16,696 nucleotides of DNA from Oscillospiraceae bacterium (lineage in GTDB: Bacteria > Bacillota > Clostridia > Oscillospirales > Ruminococcaceae), in the NCBI GenBank assembly GCA_900768675.1, contig CAAGDT010000195.1, positions 1 through 16,696 on the forward strand, read 5' to 3'. Positions within the stretch are counted from its first letter, which is position 1. Every line of letters starts with the position of its first letter. The notes under the pieces were generated by a model that had not been told where the DNA came from, did not search any database, and worked only from the letters and a program-made list of their open reading frames with translations. Below are positions 1 to 6,644 of this stretch, piece after piece. The translations under genes were made by a program, and so were the position numbers.

Positions 1-2
1 TA

Positions 3-257
3 CCAGATTCAGACATCAGATTAAAAATGATTAAAATATTTGTTTTTGGCGGCTATTCAAGAATTGCTGTTACTAAGTTATCTGACGAATATACAGTTGA
101 ATTTCAGAACTCAAATTTATTTGTGGAAAAAGGCGAACCATATTGTATCAGATATTCGTTGATTAAACCGGACGAGGATGCAATGAGCACAGAAACGTTT
201 AAAATGCGGAGTGAAATGATTTCTGATAATTGGTATTATTGGTACCGTAATGGTTAA
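3..257 (+). CDS. Unknown protein, 3' end only
   Basis: The reading frame is open from the very start of the window to a TAA at 255-257, so this is probably the C-terminal part (about 84 residues visible) of a gene that begins upstream. There is a Met codon at 27, but no Shine-Dalgarno-like sequence precedes it, so I do not treat it as the start. The visible part is polar and aromatic-rich and ends in a Tyr/Trp cluster (NWYYWYRNG). It has no membrane segment or motif that I recognise. It is followed about 60 bases later by a strong terminator, which fits the end of a transcription unit. The function is unknown. Confidence 0.5.
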   Translation, partial: PDSDIRLKMIKIFVFGGYSRIAVTKLSDEYTVEFQNSNLFVEKGEPYCIRYSLIKPDEDAMSTETFKMRSEMISDNWYYWYRNG

Positions 258-320
258 ATTTATTTTTCCGGCGTCCGAATAACACAATTGCAATTCAGTA
301 AATCCTCATATTCCCCTCCG

Positions 321-364
321 AAAGCCCCGCTCTCACTTGGTGAGAGCGGGGCTTTCACTTTTGG
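321..364 (+). terminator. Strong rho-independent terminator
   Basis: There is a perfect 16-bp stem (321-336 with 340-355), GC-rich in the middle, with a 3-base loop. The sequence CACTTTTGG follows. The T-run is short, but the stem is very stable. It ends the upstream unit and insulates tmcAL, whose promoter starts about 20 bases later. Confidence 0.85.
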
Positions 365-377
365 TCGCCTTTACAGC

Positions 378-406
378 TTGATATTATCCCGCAAATCTGC
401 TATAAT
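378..406 (+). promoter_or_regulatory. Sigma-A promoter of tmcAL
   Basis: TTGATA (378-383), a 17-base spacer and TATAAT (401-406). The expected start near 412 leaves a very short leader that contains little beyond the AGGAGG ribosome binding site at 417-422. Confidence 0.8.
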
Positions 407-430
407 AATAAAAAAGAGGAGGTGCTCAGT

Positions 431-1588
431 ATGAAAATCTGCGGAATAGTTGCGGAATACAACCCCTTTCACAACGGACACAAGTACCATATAGAAAAAA
501 CAAAGGAGCTTTACGGCGCAACCCATATCGTGGCGGTAATGAGCGGAAATTTCACTCAGCGTGGCGATATTGCGGTTATGGATAAGTTCCGCCGTGCGGA
601 AACTGCGCTTAAAAACGGAGTTGACCTTGTAATCGAGCTTCCCGTACCCTTTGCTCTCGGAAGTGCGGAGCAGTTCGCAACAGGCGCAGTCTCTCTGCTG
701 AACAGCCTTGGCTGCGTGGATATGATAAGCTTCGGAAGCGAATGCGGCGACCTTTCGCTGCTGGAGGAAACTGCGGGAGCGGTGCTTTTCGCACAGCAGC
801 ACGAAAGCTTTTTCCGCTATATGAAAAGCGGGGACTCCTACCCTGCTGCCCTGCAAAAAACAATAGAGCAGTACTACGAGGAGGAGATTATCGACGCTCT
901 CGCAGAGCCGAACAACACCCTTGCGGTGGAATATCTGAAAGCGCTGAGCGAATGTGGCTCCCGGATTAAGCCCGTAACCATAAAACGCTTCGGTGCAGGT
1001 CACGACAGCAGCAGCGTTACCGAAAACAACGCCAGCGCCTCAATGATACGAAAGCTTATTCTTTCGGGGCAGGAGGTTTCCTCTTACGTTCCTGAGCTGC
1101 CCGAAACGGATTTTGCGGATATACGGCGGCTTGAAACCGCAATTCTTGCTAAGCTTCGCACAATGACTCCCTCGGAAATAGAAAAAGCTCCCAACGTTCT
1201 TATGGGGCTTGAAAACAGGATTTACAAGGCGGCTCGGGTTTCGGGAAACTTAGCGGAGCTGTTTATGCTGATAAAGACAAAGCGCTATACAATGGCGAGA
1301 ATACGGCGGATTGTGATGTCGGTATTTCTGGGCATTAAGAAATCCGACCTTAAAAGCGCCCCCTGTTATGTACGGATTTTGGGAATGAACGGTAAGGGTA
1401 GAGAAATTCTCTCCGCCGCAAGCTGCTCTTTACCTATGGATACATCTCTCAAAGCCCTTTCGGACAGCGGCGAAAAGCAGAAAAGGCTTGCCGCTCTTGA
1501 AGACAGGGCAGGAAACCTTTACGGGCTTGCCTTTGAAAAAAGAAGACCCTGCGGCACGGAATTTACTGCAAAGCCGGTTATACTGTAA
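431..1588 (+). CDS. tmcAL: tRNA(Met) cytidine acetate ligase TmcAL
   Basis: The product is 385 residues in the TmcAL/YlbM family (HIGH-type nucleotidyltransferase superfamily). Family members use acetate and ATP, through acetyl-AMP, to make N4-acetylcytidine at the wobble base of elongator tRNA-Met in the cytoplasm. Seen here are the N-terminal nucleotide-binding signature AEYNPFHNGH with an HxGH motif at residues 14-17, then MSGNFTQRGD (37-46), a family hallmark. Further along are the IKRFGAG and SASMIRK stretches typical of the family. The length is close to the roughly 400 residues usual for it. I chose ATG 431 because AGGAGG at 417-422 lies 8 bases upstream; an in-frame GTG at 422 overlaps that site. 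It has its own promoter and is apparently monocistronic. The assignment is confident. Confidence 0.93.
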   Translation: MKICGIVAEYNPFHNGHKYHIEKTKELYGATHIVAVMSGNFTQRGDIAVMDKFRRAETALKNGVDLVIELPVPFALGSAEQFATGAVSLLNSLGCVDMISFGSECGDLSLLEETAGAVLFAQQHESFFRYMKSGDSYPAALQKTIEQYYEEEIIDALAEPNNTLAVEYLKALSECGSRIKPVTIKRFGAGHDSSSVTENNASASMIRKLILSGQEVSSYVPELPETDFADIRRLETAILAKLRTMTPSEIEKAPNVLMGLENRIYKAARVSGNLAELFMLIKTKRYTMARIRRIVMSVFLGIKKSDLKSAPCYVRILGMNGKGREILSAASCSLPMDTSLKALSDSGEKQKRLAALEDRAGNLYGLAFEKRRPCGTEFTAKPVIL

Positions 1589-1641
1589 AATATGAGGGGA
1601 TACAGCTTCCTGCAAAAAAATAAAAATTTTTCAAAAAAGTC

Positions 1642-1670
1642 TTGACAAATCAGAAGAATCCCTGTATAAT
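1642..1670 (+). promoter_or_regulatory. Consensus sigma-A promoter of the clpP operon leader
   Basis: TTGACA (1642-1647), a 17-base spacer and TATAAT (1665-1670), a perfect match to the sigma-A consensus. The likely start is near 1676-1678, exactly at the first base pairs of a hairpin. It drives the structured leader and presumably the three genes from 1980 to 4541. Confidence 0.88.
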
Positions 1671-1675
1671 GTGAA

Positions 1676-1830
1676 TACGCTGATAAAAACAGCGTAAATA
1701 ACTCATATATGTAGCAAGCATATATTGATAAAAATTTTCAGGATACAAATGAACATAATGGTATTTTTATGTATTGTTATGGGATATTTGTGTCCTTTTT
1801 GTTTTTATCAATATATGCTTGCTATTTTTT
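1676..1830 (+). ncRNA. Candidate small RNA or attenuated leader with a 113-nt hairpin
   Basis: Directly at the predicted start point is a 7-bp hairpin (1676-1682 with 1690-1696, loop ATAAAAA). A short linker containing CATATATG follows. Then comes a very long hairpin (1712-1824): 23 perfect base pairs, an internal loop, 10 bp (1741-1750 with 1786-1795, one G-U), then about 11 bp (1754-1764 with 1771-1781, several G-U). Six T residues (1825-1830) follow the stem at once, which is intrinsic-terminator geometry. The unit could therefore be a free-standing RNA of about 155 nt, or a leader that terminates most transcripts before the genes. The G-U pairs favour folding as RNA. I do not recognise a known RNA family. 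Confidence 0.5.
1712..1824. repeat. Perfect 23-bp inverted repeat with 67-bp interior
   Basis: The arms at 1712-1734 and 1802-1824 are exact reverse complements (outer end TAGCAAGC, inner end GATAAAAA). The interior is AT-rich and itself partly self-complementary. A miniature inverted-repeat transposable element is an alternative reading, but I see no target-site duplication in the flanks. Confidence 0.9.
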
Positions 1831-1837
1831 ATGTACC

Positions 1838-1960
1838 TTGACAATTGAATAAAGTTTTGCCCCGACCGAAGCCGCGGTGACGCTTCGGGCTCAATGCGCA
1901 TGCATTGCTCTGACCGTAATCAGGGTGGTAATTACGGGGACGATAACCAACAATCGTCAA
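1838..1960 (+). promoter_or_regulatory. Structured 5' leader with multiple stem-loops
   Basis: Within 123 bases are three clean hairpins: CCGAAGC/GCTTCGG (1866-1872 with 1882-1888), CAATGC/GCATTG (1892-1897 with 1902-1907) and CCGTAAT/ATTACGG (1914-1920 with 1931-1937). They can be closed by TTGACAATTG (1838-1847) pairing with CAATCGTCAA (1951-1960), with one mismatch. The 3' half of that closing helix can instead form a local hairpin GACGAT/ATCGTC (1939-1944 with 1953-1958), which excludes the closing helix. The structure ends only a few bases before the ribosome binding site of the 1980 gene. The architecture is riboswitch-like, but no known class fits by eye. Confidence 0.5.
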
Positions 1961-1979
1961 TTTGAAAGGAGTGATTGAT

Positions 1980-2642
1980 ATGGGCGAAGGTCTTAAGAAA
2001 TTTATAGCCAACTCCTGCAGAAGCTATATCAGCAGTCTTGATGAAACCGGAAAAATAATGTCCCGTGTGACTGCGCTTACCTCTGCGGAGATTGACCCGG
2101 CAGATAACTTCAGTATTCTGCAAAACCTCATAGTAACGCTTGATATTGTAAATCAGGACAGCAAAAACGCAAGTGAGGTTTCCTTAGGCGAAAACCTCGT
2201 GCATCTGTACAACCTTTTGCACAATCCCTTCGACAAAGGAAAAGATAAGCTTGATTGTGTAAGAATATGCCTTATGAACCTTATGCAGGCACTTAAGTAT
2301 AACAAAAGCAGGAATGTCTATACAGAACTGTTTTTGCTGGTTACCGTAAAAGCCTTTTTCGGTCATATCGCCTTAAAAACAGGCTGGAGCGACTCTGATG
2401 TTCTTAATCGGTTCATAAGCTTTCGTACCAAAGTCCGCAGGACAACAGGCTGCTGTATCAGCGACACAACTACTATGGGCGAGCTGTTCAATGAAATCGA
2501 AAAACAGATTAACAGCCGTTGGGATATAACAACCCCCATTGAGGATTACGGGAAACGGATTATAGGCTGTTACAATATACTTTGCGACCTTTTCATAGAG
2601 GAGTTCAGCAGAGGCTACAATGAATATTATAGAACAGCTTAG
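1980..2642 (+). CDS. Unknown 220-residue protein, first gene of clpP operon
   Basis: I chose ATG 1980 because AAAGGAG (1965-1971) lies 8 bases upstream; an in-frame TTG at 1962 overlaps that site and is unlikely. The product looks soluble and mostly helical, with no signal peptide, clear membrane segment or catalytic motif I can name. It has several Cys residues in the C-terminal half, including a CC pair (TTGCCISDTTT), and a basic patch (RTKVRR). It begins a run of three same-strand genes with a 60-base gap to the ClpP-like gene, so it probably acts with ClpP and the ATPase, for example as adaptor, substrate or regulator; that is inference. I do not recognise the family. Confidence 0.8.
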   Translation: MGEGLKKFIANSCRSYISSLDETGKIMSRVTALTSAEIDPADNFSILQNLIVTLDIVNQDSKNASEVSLGENLVHLYNLLHNPFDKGKDKLDCVRICLMNLMQALKYNKSRNVYTELFLLVTVKAFFGHIALKTGWSDSDVLNRFISFRTKVRRTTGCCISDTTTMGELFNEIEKQINSRWDITTPIEDYGKRIIGCYNILCDLFIEEFSRGYNEYYRTA

Positions 2643-2702
2643 CGCTTTGACGCTGATTTCACCCTTAACCAGAAGGACAACATATTTAAGGAGGTAAAAA
2701 CT

Positions 2703-3281
2703 ATGGCTAACATTCTTAAGGAAACCGTCAGGGGAATCCAGACGGTAAGCATCGAGGACGAGCTTCTTTCAAACCGTGAGATTTTCCTTACGGAGCAGGT
2801 TGACGCCGCTACTTCAAACGAGCTTTTAAAGCAGCTGATGTACCTTGAGCGGCAGGACTGCCAAAAAGAAATTACCATCTACATAAACAGCCCCGGCGGG
2901 GAGGTGATAAGCGGGCTGGCGGTGTACGACTACATCAGCATTATGAAAGCCCCGGTGAAAACAGTCTGCACGGGAACAGCCGCAAGCATGGGAGCAATTC
3001 TATTTCTTGTGGGAAAAGAGCGGCTTATGCTTCCCCATACAAGGCTGATGATACACGACCCCTCCTACAGCCACAACGACATCGGCGGAAGAAAGCCCCA
3101 CGAAATCCAGCGGGAGCTTGACAAGCTCAATGAAACAAGAGAGGCGCTTGCAAGGATAATTGCGAAAAAAACGGGAAAAAGCCTTGAGGAAATCTATGAG
3201 GTAACCGCAAGCGACAGCTTTTACAGCGCAAAGGAAGCAATCGAGTTCGGACTTGCAACAGGAATAATGAAGGGAGAATGA
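2703..3281 (+). CDS. ClpP-family serine protease (accessory paralogue)
   Basis: The product is 192 residues, the usual ClpP length. The catalytic triad is visible: Ser95 in GTAASMGAI, His118 in RLMIHDP and Asp171 in TASDSFYSAKEA; the oxyanion region INSPGGEV is at 61-68. ClpP forms double heptameric barrels that degrade proteins fed in by AAA+ unfoldases. Differences from housekeeping ClpP are an N-terminus unlike the usual axial-loop sequence, a loop two residues shorter before LPHTR, and IHDP where the standard enzyme has IHQP. These differences, and the lack of a neighbouring clpX or trigger-factor gene, suggest a specialised paralogue. The start is set by AAGGAGG at 2688-2694. Its stop lies 3 bases before the next start. 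Confidence 0.9.
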   Translation: MANILKETVRGIQTVSIEDELLSNREIFLTEQVDAATSNELLKQLMYLERQDCQKEITIYINSPGGEVISGLAVYDYISIMKAPVKTVCTGTAASMGAILFLVGKERLMLPHTRLMIHDPSYSHNDIGGRKPHEIQRELDKLNETREALARIIAKKTGKSLEEIYEVTASDSFYSAKEAIEFGLATGIMKGE

Positions 3282-3284
3282 GCT

Positions 3285-4541
3285 ATGACAAATAACAACG
3301 TAAGATTTTTAGCTGAAACCGTCACCGTTTCCAACGACACAAGGGAAACGGGACTCAACAACAACGACCTAATTATCGGCTCCTCAGGCTCGGGAAAAAC
3401 AGGCGGCTATGTTATCCCCAACATTCAGAACATAAGCGGCAGCCTTGTTGTCACCGACACAAAGGGACAGCTTTCAAAAATGTTCAGCGGAAGGCTCAGA
3501 AGAAAGGGCTACAAGGTTTTCACTCTCGACTTCGTAAACCCGATGAACTCCTGCGGCTACAACCCGCTTAACGCAATCCGCCGCAAGGAAAACGGCAGGT
3601 ACCGTGAGCAGGATATACTTACTGCCGCAAATGCGATAATGCCACAGCTTGACAAGCACGAGCCATTCTGGGAAAAGGCGGCGGCTGGGTATCTTGCCTT
3701 TCTGATTGCATTCTGCCTTGAAAACTGCTGCGAGACGGAGCAGAATCTTAAGAGCGTTTGCGAACTGCACCACACATTCATAAGACCAGGCGGTCAGCTT
3801 TCCTTTATGCAGTGGGCGGAGGACCACCCCGCTTCCTTTGCCGCAAAAAAGTTTCGTGAAATTTCATCAACGTCAAATGCAGACAAAACCTGGAGCTGCA
3901 TTATGGAATTTGCCAACAGAGCCCTTGAGCCCTTTGAGTTTGAGGAAGCAGAAGAAATCTTCGGTAATCCGTACTGCTTCGATATAAGCAGCCTTGGCAG
4001 AGAGAAAACCGTACTGTTTCTGAACATAAGCGACACGGACAGAACCTACGACCAGCTGATAAACCTGTTCTACACCCAGACGCTCCAGACCCTTTGCAGG
4101 CAGGCTGACGCAAATCCGGAAGGAAGGCTGCTTATTCCCGTAAGGATAATAATGGACGACTTCGCTTCGGGAACGAGAATCCCGGATTTCGACAAGATAA
4201 TCTCGGTTATCCGTTCAAGAGAGATTTCCGTAAGCCTTATTTTACAGAGCATGACACAGCTTGAGAGCATGTACAGCGAGGCGGAAGCCTCAACGATAAT
4301 AAACAACTGCGACCACCTGCTGTACCTGGGAACACAGGATATGAAAACCGCCGAATTTATCGGGTGCAGGGCGTTTAAAACCCCTGAAACCGTGCTTTGC
4401 CTGCCCACAAGCCAGGCAATTCTTATTGCAAAGGGACAGAAAGCCGAATTTGTCAGCAAAATCAAGCCTTACAGCACAATCACAGCCACGGCGGCAAAGC
4501 TTAAGCCTGTTATGGAGGCTGCGGAAAGAGAAGCGGTGTAA
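3285..4541 (+). CDS. Soluble VirD4/TraG-like ATPase
   Basis: The product is 418 residues, homologous to the ATPase core of type IV coupling proteins (TraG/VirD4, similar to the coupling proteins of Firmicute conjugative transposons). Visible are Walker A GSSGSGKT (32-39), VVTDTKGQL after it, Walker B IIMDDFA (288-294), and the region around 302-330 with the conserved IRSREISVS and ILQSMTQLESMY. Coupling proteins normally carry N-terminal membrane helices and pump DNA-protein complexes at the inner membrane. This one starts only about 30 residues before Walker A and has no membrane segment. Its ribosome binding site (AGGGAGA, 3271-3277) lies inside the end of the ClpP-like gene, so the two are probably translationally coupled. 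No relaxase or mating-pore genes are present, so a role other than conjugation is plausible. Confidence 0.88.
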   Translation: MTNNNVRFLAETVTVSNDTRETGLNNNDLIIGSSGSGKTGGYVIPNIQNISGSLVVTDTKGQLSKMFSGRLRRKGYKVFTLDFVNPMNSCGYNPLNAIRRKENGRYREQDILTAANAIMPQLDKHEPFWEKAAAGYLAFLIAFCLENCCETEQNLKSVCELHHTFIRPGGQLSFMQWAEDHPASFAAKKFREISSTSNADKTWSCIMEFANRALEPFEFEEAEEIFGNPYCFDISSLGREKTVLFLNISDTDRTYDQLINLFYTQTLQTLCRQADANPEGRLLIPVRIIMDDFASGTRIPDFDKIISVIRSREISVSLILQSMTQLESMYSEAEASTIINNCDHLLYLGTQDMKTAEFIGCRAFKTPETVLCLPTSQAILIAKGQKAEFVSKIKPYSTITATAAKLKPVMEAAEREAV

Positions 4542-4573
4542 AGGGCGCTTAAAGCTGCCAAAAGCATACAAGA

Positions 4574-4617
4574 AAGCCGCATAGCGGTCAGGCTTTGCGC
4601 CCGGCGTTATGCGGCTT
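4574..4617. terminator. Probable bidirectional terminator between convergent genes
   Basis: A 10-bp GC-rich stem (AAGCCGCATA at 4574-4583 with TATGCGGCTT at 4608-4617) has a 24-base loop. It lies between the converging ATPase and chemoreceptor genes. On the minus strand it is followed by TTTCTTG; on the plus strand the T-run is poor. It is weak by the T-run criterion, but well placed. Confidence 0.5.
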
Positions 4618-4632
4618 CGACTTGTCAAAATG

Positions 4633-6513
4633 TCATATTTTCAAACGGTCAACCTGCTCCTTAAGTATCCGAGCCTGTGCCGAAAGCTCCTCGCAGGAGG
4701 CTGCCGACTGCTCTGCGGTGGCTGAATTTGTGGCAATAACCTGGGAAATACGCTCTATGCCTGTTGTAACCTGCTTTACCGCCTCGGTCTGCTGTTCGGC
4801 GGCGTTTGAAATATCCGCAACCAGCTCTGCGCTCTCGTGAGAAAGCCTTATTACCTCGGACATTGTTTCTGCGGTCTTATGGGCAATTCCCGAGCCGTTT
4901 TCAACAGCGGTTATTGTTGCGGAAATAAGCTCCCTTGTGCTGCTTGCTGACTCTGCGGATTTTGAGGCAAGATTGCGTACCTCGTCTGCAACTACTGCAA
5001 AGCCCTTGCCTGCTTCTCCCGCCCTTGCCGCCTCAACTGCTGCATTAAGCGCAAGAATATTGGTCTGAAAAGCTATATCCTCGATGGTTTTTATGACATT
5101 CGATATAGCTTCCGACTGCTTTTGAATCTGCTCCATAGCAAGAAGCATTTCCTCAACCTCTTCGCCCTGGGCTGTTATCCTGTTTGCACAGGTTATTGAT
5201 ATTTCCCTTGCCTTGCCTGCATTTTCAGCGGTTTTGGCAATATTGTCCGATATATCCGTTATCGTGGAGGAAAGCTCGTCTACCGCAGTAGCCTGCTTTG
5301 TGGTTCCCTCCGCAAGAAGCTGTGAGCCGTCAGACATCTGCTGCGTACCTGCCGAAACATCGGCGGAAGAGGAATTTATGCTCATTATGATACCGTTCAG
5401 AGTGCTTTGTATCATACGGAAGGAGCTGTTTATCTCCTCAAAGCTTCCCATATACTCCATACCGGGTTTTGCCGAAAAATCACCCTGCGCCATAGAGGAC
5501 AAAACTCCCGATACGTCTGCCACAATGGTCTGAAGGCTGCGCTTTGCTTCGGTAAGCTTTGACGCTATCTCGCCTATTTCGTCGTTGGCAAACTTAAATT
5601 CGCTGTCAGCAGAATCAAGGTCGGCAGAGCTTATCTGCCCGCAAATCTTAACAACCTCCGCCACCGGCTTTTTAACCAGCCTGTTCATTGTAACAAACAG
5701 AAGCAGAGCCACAACAGCGCACAGACACAGCAGCACCGCTGCTGAAATAATTATGGAAGCGGCAAGCTCATTGTCAGTCTCCGCAGTAGTGTATCCCGCA
5801 AAATATGCGCCTGCAACTTTTCCGTCCGGGCCGCAGAGAGGAGTGTAATTAGTATAATAATTCTGCCCGTTTATTGCAGCCTGACCTATATACGCCTCAC
5901 CCGACTGAAGGGTCTGCCATATAGAATCGGACATCTCCGTACCCACAATCCTGCCGCCGGAAGCGTCCAGCAGAGTGGTGCTGTAACGCAGGTTATCGTG
6001 AAAAATGGTAAGCTCTGCGCCTGTCTTTTCCTTTACCGAATCAACAAAATGCGGGTCGCTCAGGTCCCTGCACACAACATAAGCGCCGTATCCCTTTATA
6101 TAAACCGAAACCGCCGCAAGCTTTCCGTCCTTTGATACAATACCGCTTGCAGCCCCGGCTATATCTGTTCCGAAAGGGAAGCCCTCCGTCTGCCAGATAA
6201 TGCTGTCGCCTGAAATATAGGCTGCGCTTCTGCCTTGGACAGAGCTGCTTTTCCATACCCTGTCCAGATTCCTTGCGCTTGCTTCGCCCTGGGAGGCAAG
6301 GAGCTGGCACATTCCATCAAGCTCGCCAAGCTCGGTATTTATCTCCGTTTCCAGCACCTTAACCCCTGTCCGCGTCTCGTTTTTCTGGAGCGTTGAAACG
6401 AAATTCATAAAGATGACAGTTGTGACCACTGCCATAAGAGCTGCGGAAAGAAGTGCTGCAGCACAGGAAAGAACAGTAATTTTAGTTCCGATTTTCATAG
6501 ATTTATTCTTCAT
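4633..6513 (-). CDS. Methyl-accepting chemotaxis protein, single-Cache sensor
   Basis: The product is 626 residues. It has a transmembrane helix at about 11-36 and an extracytoplasmic domain of roughly 37-250 with features of a single-Cache (sCache_3-like) ligand-binding fold (KEKTGAELTIF, GGRIVGTEM, YYTNYTPLCGPDGKVAGAYFAG split around the sheet). A second helix lies at about 252-275, then HAMP and a long coiled signalling domain. The highly conserved hairpin tip that contacts CheA/CheW is intact (about 476-512, with FQTNILALNAAVEAARAGE). There is no C-terminal CheR/CheB tether pentapeptide. I chose ATG 6513, with AAAAGGGG just upstream; the frame also opens at 6552 without a better site. The sigma-D promoter upstream ties it to the motility regulon. 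The ligand is unknown, probably a small organic molecule. Confidence 0.92.
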   Translation of the reverse strand: MKNKSMKIGTKITVLSCAAALLSAALMAVVTTVIFMNFVSTLQKNETRTGVKVLETEINTELGELDGMCQLLASQGEASARNLDRVWKSSSVQGRSAAYISGDSIIWQTEGFPFGTDIAGAASGIVSKDGKLAAVSVYIKGYGAYVVCRDLSDPHFVDSVKEKTGAELTIFHDNLRYSTTLLDASGGRIVGTEMSDSIWQTLQSGEAYIGQAAINGQNYYTNYTPLCGPDGKVAGAYFAGYTTAETDNELAASIIISAAVLLCLCAVVALLLFVTMNRLVKKPVAEVVKICGQISSADLDSADSEFKFANDEIGEIASKLTEAKRSLQTIVADVSGVLSSMAQGDFSAKPGMEYMGSFEEINSSFRMIQSTLNGIIMSINSSSADVSAGTQQMSDGSQLLAEGTTKQATAVDELSSTITDISDNIAKTAENAGKAREISITCANRITAQGEEVEEMLLAMEQIQKQSEAISNVIKTIEDIAFQTNILALNAAVEAARAGEAGKGFAVVADEVRNLASKSAESASSTRELISATITAVENGSGIAHKTAETMSEVIRLSHESAELVADISNAAEQQTEAVKQVTTGIERISQVIATNSATAEQSAASCEELSAQARILKEQVDRLKI

Positions 6514-6567
6514 GTGAAAACCCCTTTTACACTTTTCATAGCCTGAATACAAAACATCTTATTAATT

Positions 6568-6595
6568 ATATCGGCAGGGCAATCGTACTTCTTTA
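6568..6595 (-). promoter_or_regulatory. Sigma-D (motility) promoter of the chemoreceptor
   Basis: On the minus strand, TAAA (6595-6592), 16 bases, then GCCGATAT (6575-6568). This matches the Bacillus sigma-D / FliA-type consensus (TAAA, 14-16 bases, GCCGATAT). The expected start near 6560 is about 47 bases before the ATG. Confidence 0.8.
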
Positions 6596-6644
6596 GTTAT
6601 TTGTAAAAATATTGTAAAATTGAAAGCTTAGGCTGCTTTATGCC

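Noticed and set aside
371..1003. 210-codon open frame antisense to tmcAL
   Set aside because: It covers a well-recognised conserved gene in the opposite strand and also runs over its promoter; no family resemblance.
1914..1940. CAGGGTGGTA in the leader resembles the T-box core AGGGTGGNACC
   Set aside because: The following ACCGCG-type bases are missing, the segment is a plain hairpin loop, no specifier stem is recognisable upstream, and the downstream gene has no link to amino acid or tRNA charging.
1676..1960. Retron-like or type III toxin-antitoxin RNA
   Set aside because: There is no reverse transcriptase nearby, no tandem RNA repeats, and the downstream genes do not resemble retron effectors or ToxN-like toxins.
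1838..1979. Origin of transfer next to a VirD4-like gene
   Set aside because: No relaxase or other conjugation gene is present, and the inverted repeats lie in an ordinary promoter-to-gene leader; the hairpins are better explained as RNA structure.
1962..1979. Earlier in-frame start (TTG 1962) for the 220-residue protein
   Set aside because: It would overlap the AAAGGAG ribosome binding site that is ideally placed for ATG 1980.
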